Below, piece after piece: positions 7,157-16,097 of a DNA stretch of 17,575 nucleotides (positions are counted from its first letter, which is position 1; each line of letters starts with the position of its first letter). Under the pieces are notes generated by a model that ran no database searches, was not told the DNA's origin, and saw only the letters and a program-made list of their open reading frames with translations. The position numbers were made by a program, and so were the translations under genes. The DNA is from Perkinsus olseni (Eukaryota; Perkinsozoa; Perkinsida; Perkinsidae), in NCBI GenBank assembly GCA_013115135.1, contig JABANP010000780.1:1-17575 (forward strand), given 5' to 3'.

Positions 7157-9417
7157 TAATCTGGTATGCAGCATGAAACTGTTCACGGTCTCCATAACGC
7201 CACGGGGGTTCTGATGGGCAGCGGCGTGGCCAGCCCTGTACACCTGAGACTGGCTCCTCGCGAAGAAGATATACGAAGGCATGAGGCTGCCTTCTTAAGA
7301 AGAGTGGCGTAATTGTTCACAAGCGAAGACTCACTTGGACGAATTCGTATCCGCCCTTATTGCTGCTCCTTCGCCGCCCGACAACTTTCCCAGTACTATC
7401 CTGAATGGAACAGAGCATCCATCAAACGCGCCAGCCTCGCCTCACTGACCGCGAAGTACCCAGGTCGGCGCTGTTTGAGCTAGGTTTTCCCCATCAGCCT
7501 CTTTCTCACCTTGAACTCGACATCGGCGGCCTTCCGGAAGTCCTGCTGACCTTTCCACGCCAAGCCAAGCATCCATTCCTTCAGGCCCATGAAGTTGCAG
7601 ATGTAGTCAACATCTCCAGCAATAGTCAGCATCTGTAAGCGAGGAGTCTCACACTCCTCTCCTTCAGACGACTCACACGAATCCCAGACTCCAGTAAGCC
7701 CGGTAAGAGGAAGTCTGAGTTCACCAGTGCGAAGGGGCTCAGCTGCTGGTAGACCTATTGAGGTGGGTTACGAGCCATGCCGGGCAGGACGAAACTTCCC
7801 GGTATAATTTTCTCACCGGATCACTGCTGATGATGAAATTCCTAGATACTTTAAGGAAGGCCTTAACATCTCCTTGTTTCAAGTATGTTTCAACCTGTGA
7901 GCATATACCAGTCACATAGAGAACGTACCGCATTCTGGGCCTTGATCGAGTCTTGCTAGGCTTCGGTTAACGCAGTTAGAGCCGGTCTCACGTTGTCAGG
8001 GTCTTGCTCATTTTCGCACCCTTCAGGTAAGTGTTGATCAGGGTCCGCACATCCGGCGCTCAGCTTGTAGCTGGAACGAGGAGGGATACATCAAGTGGCA
8101 CTCTTCACGGTCGGACCCGACTCGGACGGTCGAGGAGAAAAGAATTTTGACCTACAAGCTCACGCCATTCCGCACCAGGGGCTCCAGAACCATGTTTTGA
8201 CAGAAATTGTGCGCATCTTTGCAGGATTTGACTGAAAGAAGAAAAGATCAGGTAGGATCTTCGTCCCGTTAAACTACTCTCCTTATTGCACTTATCGATC
8301 ATGTCCAAGCAATCGGGCATCTGCTGGTTCATTTCATCATATCTGTTTGGCAAAAAACGGCAGGTTTGCCAACGGCGCCGTGCATATCTGCATGCTTACT
8401 GACATTTCGAGATGACCGGCTCCACAGTCTTGCTTTTGAAGGCCATCTCGGGGAATGAAGGCCACCTTGAATAGAACAGGCACTGGGAGACGCATATTGG
8501 GATTTTGCGATCTCACTGCTTCCTAGCATTAACCATGGCGTTGCAGAAAATGATGCCTCGCAAGTTTATATGGGGATTGCCGGTCTTCACTAAGTGTGCG
8601 ACCTGGGGGAGTAGAACTCCTGAGAGGTTCACAACATCCCAGAAGTAAAAACTTGCGCAGTCTACCACCACCTGAATACGAGAGTCCCACAATATAGAAG
8701 GGTCCCTTGTACTTGGGGAACTCCTTGAAAAACTGTTCTAGAAAACTGTATCTGCCGATGATCAAACGGAGTACAACAGGATTCCGTGTAAGTCAGAACG
8801 AACATGTTTTGGACGGTCTCCGCGAATGTCTTCTCTGGTGGACCTCCACTGCTGAAGCCAGCCCCAACGGGGTTGGTCCAACCAAATGCCATTGGCTCGG
8901 TTGGTCCACGAGTAACTGTACCCACAGACTTGAAGTCAATGCAGCCGACAAGCTCACTTACGGGTTGGTAGCAGTAGCAGTCCCCCTTCGTATTTACCAA
9001 GCAAGGCCCGTTGTACCCGACCGCAGAGGCAATGCCGCTGTCTCCTGGTCCACCTCCGAGCCATAGAAAGATGGGATCCGTCTCTGGGTGACTTCTTGAC
9101 TCGAAGAACCAGAAGAAGTACCTGCCAGCAGGTCGGGTGGTTTGAGTATGCGCTGCGGAGAGCTCACTCCCTCTTGGGATTTCGTGGGTCAACAGCGTAG
9201 CGGCCAAAAGCTTGCTCAACATTGGGATCACATAGACCTGCTTTGCCTTGATGAACAACCTGGAGTCTCCTTGAAGTTGTATTTCCGGCACCTACAGTAC
9301 CAGACCACGAGAAAAATCTTCGGCTTTCTTCCGGAAACTACCTGTGGAGGAAAGACGAGCAATTGCAAGCTCCGAGAGGAAGCTGCTGAAGTATAATATG
9401 ATCGAGGGGAACAACAT
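7154..9417 (-). pseudogene. Serine carboxypeptidase-like (family S10) gene, copy 1, two frameshifts
   Basis: It has the same 15-exon layout as copy 2. Exons, high to low: 9342-9417, 9168-9291, 8962-9121, 8800-8915, 8672-8732, 8517-8619, 8400-8465, 8278-8342, 8156-8231, 7992-8070, 7817-7894, 7677-7754, 7510-7632, 7335-7400 and 7154-7243. Introns are 44-109 nt, all GT-AG. Compared with copy 2, exon 3 has one extra base in a C run (8982-8986, five instead of four) and exon 4 one extra in a G run (8869-8872, four instead of three). The frame then reaches TAG near 8590, before the catalytic Asp and His. Family motifs are otherwise present: FWFFESR, GGGPGDSG, NPYSW, GLSYSG (Ser nucleophile), AGDVDYICN (Asp) and AGHAAAH (His). 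The N terminus (MLFPSIILYFSS) looks like a signal peptide. The TAA stop is formed with the end of the retrotransposon. If both insertions were sequencing errors, the gene would be intact. Confidence 0.85.
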
Positions 9418-9509
9418 TTCGCCCTGGCAGAAGTGTTCGGTGGAGGGCCAACAGGTCCGGTGCCGATACCGGTATCCCCAAAGTTTTCTAGTTTCAATGA
9501 GGCAAGGAA

Positions 9510-10275
9510 TGGGGTACACGACGAAGATTGTGTACGCATACGCACCGGATCATGGGGCGAGCGTCACGTGAGCGTGACGTGGGTTGCTCATTGAAGAACG
9601 AGATTAGTGCTATAGAGCGCACTAATCCCGGAGAGGAAGACTCCTTGAGTTTTTTGGCCCTCCCGCCACTCCCTCTAGCCCTCACCATCTCCTTGCCACC
9701 TGCGACCGCTCTCGTCCGTTTCTTGTGCTCTTCTGCACTCGTCCTAGTACGGTACTAGTAGTACCCGCCAGCTCTCTGGCTTACGTTCGCCGCCTCTCCC
9801 GGGCCGCATTTTCACCGTCCACGGGGTGCCCCGACTACTCCTTCCGGTCTCCACCGTATATTCCTCCCTACCTCTTGCTCGTATCCGCCATCTTGCGGCC
9901 GCCTCAGCCGCCCACCTCGCATGGTTCTGTTGGGTTCCGACGCGGCGCTTCCGTCGCTCGTCCCTCGCAGCGCCTTGCCCATTCTTCGCCACCTCGGTTC
10001 CATTCAGTTCTACTCTGGGTTGGTGCTCTTCCACTTTTCCCTTGCTCACCTGACTCTGCCTTTTCGTGGGGGAACCGCGTCAGATTTGAAGGGAACAGCA
10101 GGACCGACCCGCTCGGTCCGACTCAGAGCCTGAGTCTGGCTATGGCAACGCTCTTCTCCGGACGTGGGAAAGAGTAGAGCTTCTGCCGATATCCAGAGTG
10201 ACTCTGGCAGAGTCAGTGAAAGCACCTCCCAACGATCAAGCACTTGCTGAGCCCTTGGATCTCGGTAGTGTGTAT
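9510..10275 (+). repeat. Mosaic direct repeat, copy A
   Basis: Three blocks recur in order in copy B: 9510-9548 (matches 10275-10313), 9543-9674 (matches 10591-10722, nearly identical) and 10170-10275 (matches 10749-10840). Block 2 contains a 7-bp hairpin CGTCACG-TGAG-CGTGACG (9562-9579, enclosing CACGTG). It also has a perfect 9-bp hairpin GATTAGTGC / GCACTAATC (9602-9627), followed by a T6 run. Positions 9675-10169 are unique to copy A, strongly pyrimidine-rich and without a convincing gene. The repeat starts where homology between the two segmental units stops, about 100 bp upstream of the S10 copy 1 start, so it may act as its promoter region or be a non-autonomous mobile element. Confidence 0.8.
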
Positions 10276-10840
10276 GGGGTACACGACGAAGCTTGTGTGC
10301 GCATACGCACCGGTGTGTAGAATGCTGGCCGTGGGAGACAGAATCGGGCGTGCGCTACTCTGGATGTCTGTGTAAAAGATATCTAGCCGTTTCGTGTCTC
10401 ATCTGTCTCCTCGGTTACTTAGATTTTGAGAGAAGTCTCGTGACTAGTTCAGTAGCATTTACCCTCCGGAAGCGCTGTCTTCCATTGATCTCTGCAACTT
10501 CCCGTCAATCAAGCTATCTACATCAAGAACTCTACTTCCGTTCTAGTCCATTCCCAACTACACCACCCCCCTTCGTGAGAGCATACGACACACCGGATCA
10601 TGGGGCGAGCGTCACGTGAGCGTGACGTGGGTTGCTCATTGAAGAACGAGAATAGTGCTATAGAGCGCACTAATCCCGGAGAGGAAGATTCCTTGAGTTT
10701 TTTGGCCCTCCCGCCACTCCCTGTAGGGTTTTATCCGTGAGTGGGGGGAAGAGTAGAGCTTCTGCCGATATCCAGACTCAGTGAAAGCACCTCCCAACGA
10801 TCAAGCACTTGCTGAGCTCTTGGATCTCGGTAGTGTGTAT
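10275..10840 (+). repeat. Mosaic direct repeat, copy B
   Basis: Copy B adjoins copy A tail to head. It keeps the three shared blocks but has about 270 bp of its own sequence between blocks 1 and 2 (10314-10590) and only a short linker between blocks 2 and 3. Both hairpins are kept (10610-10627 and 10650-10675), the second with one stem mismatch (GAATAGTGC). I see no coding potential that is shared with copy A. Confidence 0.8.
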
Positions 10841-11246
10841 ACCGCTTTATCGCGTTACATCCTACCGTGAGCCATGGAGCGGGGACAGTCTAACGGGACC
10901 TCTTCAGGCTGGGGATGAATCCTTTTTAATTCTGTGAGCTCGTGACGGTGCTTTTGACTCCGAGTTTAGAACCAGTTTCGACGACGAGTTCATCAACCTT
11001 TAAAATCGTGCGCCGTGGCGGCGTAGTGCGGCGCGCTGGTGGTGTCCGTGGAGTCCACGGATACCACCAGCGTGGATCACGAAGAGCCTCAAAGGTCATC
11101 GGGGCTACTCGGGAGACATTTGCGGCAATGGTTGGACCAAGGTGCAGATTCGTACAGAGACTGAGGAGCGCTTCCCTGTCGTACCCGAAGCTGATGAGAT
11201 GCCATCATTTGTTGTATAGCTTACTAGTAGCTCTAATAGCTCAGCT
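10841..11246. other. Upstream region of zinc-finger gene copy 2
   Basis: About 400 bp lies between the mosaic repeat and the zf start codon. It contains a GC-rich block (11010-11033) and a short block CACGAAGAGCCTCA (11078-11091). Both are repeated upstream of zf copy 3, with a palindrome between them in this copy only. The 108-aa open frame starting at 10942 overlaps these elements and is not supported by any paralogue. Promoter function is inference from position and conservation. Confidence 0.5.
11034..11072. repeat. Near-perfect 19-bp palindrome
   Basis: Two 19-nt arms flank a single base (11053). Centre-proximal arms are TCCGTGGA and TCCACGGA. One G-T pair is the only departure from perfect pairing. 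It sits between two blocks that are only 11 nt apart upstream of zf copy 3, so it appears as an insertion of about 33 nt relative to that copy. Confidence 0.85.
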
Positions 11247-12816
11247 ATGGATAAGGGAGCAGCACTAACCAGAGTCGAGTTCCGCGCCGGCCGTTCAGTG
11301 AGCCCTCAAGATCAGTCCATCCTAGCGATCAACCATGCCAGCAATCTTAACGGGATCTGGTTCTGTAGCATATGTGAGGTGACCATAATGGAAGGCAGGC
11401 TTGCTGCCCTCAATCATTTCGATACTGCCGGACACAGAAAGAAGCGGAGCTGCTGGGAACCGGGAAGTGAGAATGATATGCTCGATTTGAGGTGCAGCTT
11501 CCGAAGCATTGTTTCTCATCAGTCTCTCAGTGCCACTGTCTTGTCACGGCCACTCAACGTGCCGAGTACTACTACATCGAAAAAAACGATTTCTCTGGAT
11601 CTGTCCACTGCCGTCCATTGCCATTCCATTATGTCGCAAGAGACTGGGAAGTGTTGATACGTGATCTTTGCATGAACGGGGCAGAGCCCATGTGAGAAGT
11701 CTTACTGGTTTGAAGAGAAGAGAGCTGAATGCCAAGTGTGCTGGAGAGGGAAGCCCTAGTTTCCTCCAATGAATCGGGTTTGAGCCCGACCTGAAATATT
11801 GAAATGGATGTGAGTCGTTCCAGGGGAAGCTCCGCGAGTACCATTGGCCCCGATTCAATTGCCCTTGAATGAAGCCGTATTGAAGTGTCCCCGAGCGGAC
11901 ATTCGCGCATCCCTGAAACTACGCAGTCTGTCGTGGTCGTGCGGGTACCTCCGCGGGCTCCGGCTGATGCATGCAAACGGAAGAATCCCGACTATGGAGA
12001 GAGGCCTGGCAAGCGTCGACCGGCTGATGTGGACACAACGGCAATGGATGAGGATCTGATGGCGTTGGGCCAATTCGCCGCGGTCGGCTTCCTATCGCCC
12101 AACCACGGCGTTCGTACCATGACACTCGGCCTAGTGTTGAGGAGAACGCGGAGTTGCTATCGTGCTACGACTTGGGAGCCAAACTGGAGGGCCATGTACG
12201 GCGGCACAATGATGTAGGCTTGAAAGCGGGAGATTGAACACCTGCTTGAGCGTATGCATTCGATGTCTGAGACTGTCAAATTTCCTGAGGCTTCACCCTT
12301 TCAGCTCATAGAGTCTCTCACCCGTTTCGCCGGTTTCTCCGATGTCATTGAGACCCACTTGTTCCGTGCGGCCTCTGCGAGGAAGGCTCTCGAACGCGCT
12401 TCTCAAGAGGCGGATGTCACAAAGCGCGCGGAAGCTGTGGCCAAGTACTATCCACTTCAGGGAAGTTTAGCAGTTCAGCATCTTCTTCAGAGTCTTTGAC
12501 CTACTCTCTCGTTGTGGCGAAGGCTTGGCCGAGGTCCAGAAGGAGGTAGATGCATTCGAACGAGAATGGACATCGCTTTCGGGAGAAGGGGAGGTAGGTT
12601 ACACAGATTGGGCCCGTTTCAAGTGAACCCGACGAAATCCTTTAGGTTGCGCCTAAAGCGATGCGTGGAAGAGCGAAGTACTTGACTGACGTCGTTCGGA
12701 CCAAGGCCGAGAAGTGCCGCTCGGCCGTAGCGGGAATTCACGCCGACGGACTGCGAGCACTCGATGATATACAAAACTGTATTGCGCAGTCGAGGACGAC
12801 ACCTCCAGCAGCTTGA
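11247..12816 (+). pseudogene. Zinc-finger/coiled-coil protein gene, copy 2, with a nonsense codon
   Basis: Exons are 11247-11466, 11523-11691, 11737-11837, 11886-12063, 12135-12195, 12227-12444, 12491-12593 and 12646-12816. Exon lengths sum to 1221 nt, i.e. 406 codons plus stop, and every phase fits. Exon 1 encodes a U1/matrin-type C2H2 finger, C40-x2-C43-x13-H57-x5-H63. Exon 2 keeps SGSVHC but lacks the second Cys and both His seen in zf copy 3, so finger 2 is decayed. Exon 4 has a bipartite NLS-like KRK-x9-KRR (about residues 194-208), and exons 5-7 are helical and coiled-coil-like. In exon 3 an in-frame TGA (11792-11794) replaces the GGC of copy 1. A downstream ATG (11803) could still give the C-terminal part. 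The 136-aa open frame from 11247 runs past the exon 1 donor and is not the product. Introns are 31-71 nt. Function is unknown; nucleic-acid binding is inferred from the finger type. Confidence 0.68.
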
Positions 12817-13877
12817 TTCACGTTTCCAGTCTTAGTGTGGTGTTCGGGACTGCCTTCTTCCGGTTCCGCTGTTCTGCGACCGGTTATTGGTCGTGTGGCG
12901 ATTCATACGCGCAGGCTTTAGTATCATCTGCATCCACACTGCACTTGTTGTTAGGTAACCTCACGAAGCTGTATCTTGCGTTAAGATACGTTGAAAAACC
13001 ATTCTGACTGAGTTTGCGAGAAGCTTTTTTACGCCCTTTGAGGAGTTAGGGCTATTCTTTTCATCGTACTGTCCTAGGGACCTTACCTAACCTACTCGAA
13101 TAAAGTTCTCAGTTTTGGACTAGGCTGACTCACTCTGTAGGTGGAGCTACGGGCTTTGCAGATGTCAAGGACGGCCTCGTCCCGCGAGGTGACTCTTCGA
13201 GGGTACGCTACGCGCTCTCAGTCCAGTGTTCAATACCATCACTTTTGGAATTGTTCAGCCTACTACCGCGCTAGTCCGTTACGAACCCGAGCTAGGCGGG
13301 CTACCACATTCATGTACTGGTATGCTTTCCGCCGACAGTATAAACAGGTGGCGATAAGCTCACCCATTAGTTGCCAGAGAGAAGCTCTTTGGGGAAATGA
13401 GTGCAGCACCTCGCCATTGCTTTCATTTTACTTCCGTTGCACGTGAGTCTTCGTGCGTGGCGATCTGTCTCAGGACTGACTGAGGAGAACCCAACACTTG
13501 CGCTTGCCGTGAGACTTCAAAAAAATTGAAGTTATAAAGGCTAAAAACTTGCTGAGGGATTCCACGGGGTTGGGAGTTGCAAACTCGACCTATGCGATGT
13601 TCCTCGAGGGAGTCCCTCAGAGCCTAGCTTGACGTGGGCGCTCAATGGGGATGAGTCACGAAGGTTTGGCTGTTGGTACTGCTATGACAAAGACGCTCTT
13701 TGAGAGAGCATAACGGAGACAATGCGGCGAGAGATGAGTGAGAGCATAGAAATGATGAATGACTCCCAAATCGGCCGATTGAGTACGGGTGAGTACCTTG
13801 TAGTAGATCAAATATGTCAGATCTTCAGAAATGATTCTGGCCATGAAGGGATATCACGATGTAGAGAAAAATAGCCC
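12817..13877. other. Intergenic region between convergent genes, unit 2
   Basis: About 1.06 kb lies between the zf stop and the S10 stop. The first 170 bp and last 400 bp match unit 1. The block 13299-13469 matches 1544-1713 in inverted orientation, and 12990-13298 has no clear counterpart. The open frame 13141-13446 overlaps the inverted block and has no paralogue. I see no gene. Confidence 0.6.
13299..13469 (+). repeat. 171-bp block inverted relative to unit 1
   Basis: This is the partner of 1544-1713 in opposite orientation. It is followed directly by the collinear sequence ACTGACTGAGGAGAACCC, which in unit 1 lies about 370 bp from its block. Confidence 0.8.
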
Positions 13878-13881
13878 TTAT
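13878..13881. other. Empty target site of the retrotransposon
   Basis: The uninterrupted sequence CCCTTA-TAATCTGG occurs here. In unit 1 CCCTTA is followed by the element start CCCGGC, and the element end CGATTA is followed by TAATCTGG. Only TTA is shared, so the crossover lies within or next to this trinucleotide, which is also the complement of the S10 TAA stop codon. Confidence 0.95.
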
Positions 13882-16097
13882 AATCTGGTATGCAGCATGA
13901 AACTGTTCACGGTCTCCATAACGCCACGGGGGTTCTCATGGACAGCGGTGTGGCTTCCCCCATACACCTGAGACCGGCTCCTCACGCAGGAGACATACGA
14001 AGACATGAGGCGGGCTTCTCAAAAAGAGTTGCGCGAATGTTGATGAGCGAAGCCTCACTTGGACGAAGTCATATCCGCCGTTATTGCTGGTCCTTCGCAG
14101 CCCGACAACTCGCCCGGTGCTATCCTGAATGGAACGGAGCGTCCATGACCCTCACTCCGCCACGGAATAACGACACCGGTGCTGTTTATGCTAGCTATTT
14201 TTCGTTGCGACTGTCTTTCTCACCTTGAACTCGACATCGGCGGCCTTCCGGAAGTCCTCCTGACCTTTCCACGCCAAGCCAAGCATCCATTTCTTCAGAC
14301 CCATGAAGTTGCAGACATAATCAACATCTCCAGCAACGGTCAGCACCTGTCGTCAAGCAGTCTCTCACTCATCTCCCTCCCATCCGACTCACACGAATAT
14401 CGGAGTCCAGTAAGCCGGGTAGGAAGTAGTCTGAATTCACCAGGGCGAAGGGGCTCAGCTGCTGGTAGACCTGTTGAGGAAGGTCACGAGACATGCCGAG
14501 CAATACGAAACTGCTCGGCATAGTTTTCCCACCGAATCGCTGCTGATGATGAACTTTCCAGACACCTTGAGGAAGGTCTTCACATTTTCTCGGTTCAAGT
14601 ACGCTTCAACCTGTGAACGTATATCAAAACTGTCTGCCTCTCGGCCTTGATTGAGAATGAGTGGCCTCGGTTGATGCGGTTGAAGCAGGTCGCACATTGG
14701 GAGGATCTTCCTCATTTAGGCACCCCTCAGGTAAGTGTTGATCAGGGTCCGAACACTTGGCGCTGAGCTTGTAGCTGGAAAGAGGAGAGACACCTCCTTC
14801 GTGGTCGGGGGGGGGTCTAGCAGAAAGGAGCTTTGACCTACAAGTCCACGCCATTCTCCACCAGGGGATCCAGAACGATGCTCTGACAATGGATATGCGC
14901 GTCTTCGCAGGACTTGACTAAGAGTACCAAGGACTAGGTAGGATTTTCGTCATGTTAGATTACTCTGCTTATTGCACTTATCGATCATGTCCAAGCACGC
15001 AGGTATCTGCTGGTTCATTTTATCATATCTGATTGACAGAAATACGAGAGGTTTGTCAACGGCACCGAGCATATCTGCATGCTTACTGATCTTCTGTGAT
15101 GACCGGCTCCACAGTCTTACTTTTGAAGGCCATCTCGGGGAATGAAGGCCACCTTGAACGAATAAAGCAGTGGGAGATCCTTATTGGGATACCGCGATCT
15201 CACTGCTTCCTAGCATTCACCATGGCGTTGCAGAAAATGATGCCTCGCAGGTTTATCTTGGGACTGCCGATCTTCACAGCATGTGCGACTTGGGGGAGTA
15301 GAACTCCTGAAAGGTTCACCACAACACGGAAGTAAGAGGTCGTGCAGTCCACTGTTACCTGCATATGAGGCTCCAACAAGATAGAGTGGTCCCTTGTACT
15401 TGGGGAACTCATCTAAGAACTGGTCCAAAAAACTGTATCTGCCGATGATCAAGCGAAGTACAACAGTATTCCGTGTTTGCCTGAACCAACATGTTTTCCA
15501 CGGTCTCTGCGAATGTCTGCTCTGGTGGCCATCCTTTGCTGTATCCAACCCTAACGGGTTGGTCCAGCCAAATACCATTCGCTCGGTTGGTCCACGAATA
15601 CCTGTATCAACAGGCTTAAAGACAATGGAGCTGACGAGCTCACTTACGGGTTGGTAGAAGCTTCAGTCCCCTTCTTATTTACCAAGCAAGGTCCGTTGTA
15701 CCCGACCGCAGAAGCAACGCCGCTCTCTCCTGGGCCACCCTCGAGCCATAGAAAGATAGGGTCCGTCTCTGGGTCATTCCTCGACTCGAAGAACCAGAAA
15801 AAGTACCTTCTAGCAGGTCGGGTGGTTTGAGCATGCGCTGCAGAGGAGCCCACTCCCTTTTGGGATTTTGTGGGTCAACAGTATAGCTTCCGTGAGCTTG
15901 CTCAACATTGGGATCACATAGACCTCCTTTGCCTTGATGAACAACCTGGAGTCTCCTCGAAGTTGTATTCCCGGCACCTGCCAAACCACGAGAGAAGTCA
16001 TTCTGCTTGTCCGGAAACTACCTGTGGAGGAAAGGCGAGCAGTTGAAAGCTCCGAGAGGAAGCTGCTGAAGTATAATATGACCGAGGGGAACAACAT
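13878..16097 (-). CDS. Serine carboxypeptidase-like protein (peptidase family S10), copy 2, intact
   Basis: Exons, high to low: 16022-16097, 15854-15977, 15648-15809, 15487-15601, 15359-15419, 15204-15306, 15087-15152, 14964-15028, 14842-14917, 14696-14774, 14533-14610, 14393-14470, 14224-14346, 14059-14124 and 13878-13967. The 14 introns are 44-99 nt, all GT-AG. The sum is 1362 nt, i.e. 453 aa. Intron 2 could end 3 nt later, and intron 4 (15420-15486) is the least certain. The order of motifs follows yeast carboxypeptidase Y: signal-peptide-like N terminus, CDPNVEQ (46-52), FWFFESR (71-77), WLEGGPGES (88-96), NPYSWTNRAN (120-129), LDQPV (133-137), GASYAG with nucleophile Ser177, AGDVDYVCN with Asp370, and GGSH with His430. 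The triad is complete. Residues that in CPY hold the substrate carboxylate differ: Asn51 is Glu90, Glu65 is Tyr104, Glu145 is Ala176. Probably secreted or vacuolar; activity and specificity are uncertain. Confidence 0.9.

Larger units (their letters stand above)
1..9509. repeat. Segmental duplication, unit 1 (interrupted by a retrotransposon)
   Basis: Positions 1 to about 9509, without the 2493-7156 insertion, align collinearly with 11489 to about 16188. Up to about 956 the offset is a constant 11488, and 241-950 is almost identical by eye. Exons of both genes are well conserved, while introns and spacers carry indels. Collinearity breaks at about 1500-2087, where a 171-bp block is inverted and extra sequence is present, and it ends just before the repeat at 9510. 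The unit begins outside the window. The copies differ at many scattered sites, so this is not an assembly duplicate. Confidence 0.9.

Noticed and set aside
9725..10177. 150-aa plus-strand ORF rich in Ser, Pro, Leu and Arg
   Set aside because: It results from pyrimidine-rich DNA, which is open in several frames on both strands. It is absent from repeat copy B and has no recognisable domain.
9543..10722. CRISPR array
   Set aside because: Only two long, unevenly spaced repeat copies, in a eukaryotic gene-rich context.
10942..11268. 108-aa plus-strand ORF
   Set aside because: It runs through the palindrome and the conserved upstream block and overlaps the zf start in another frame; no paralogue.
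11844..12059. Small ORFs conserved at 356-571/11844-12059 and on the opposite strand
   Set aside because: They are conserved only because the two units are almost identical here; the exon model in another frame explains the region with consistent phases.
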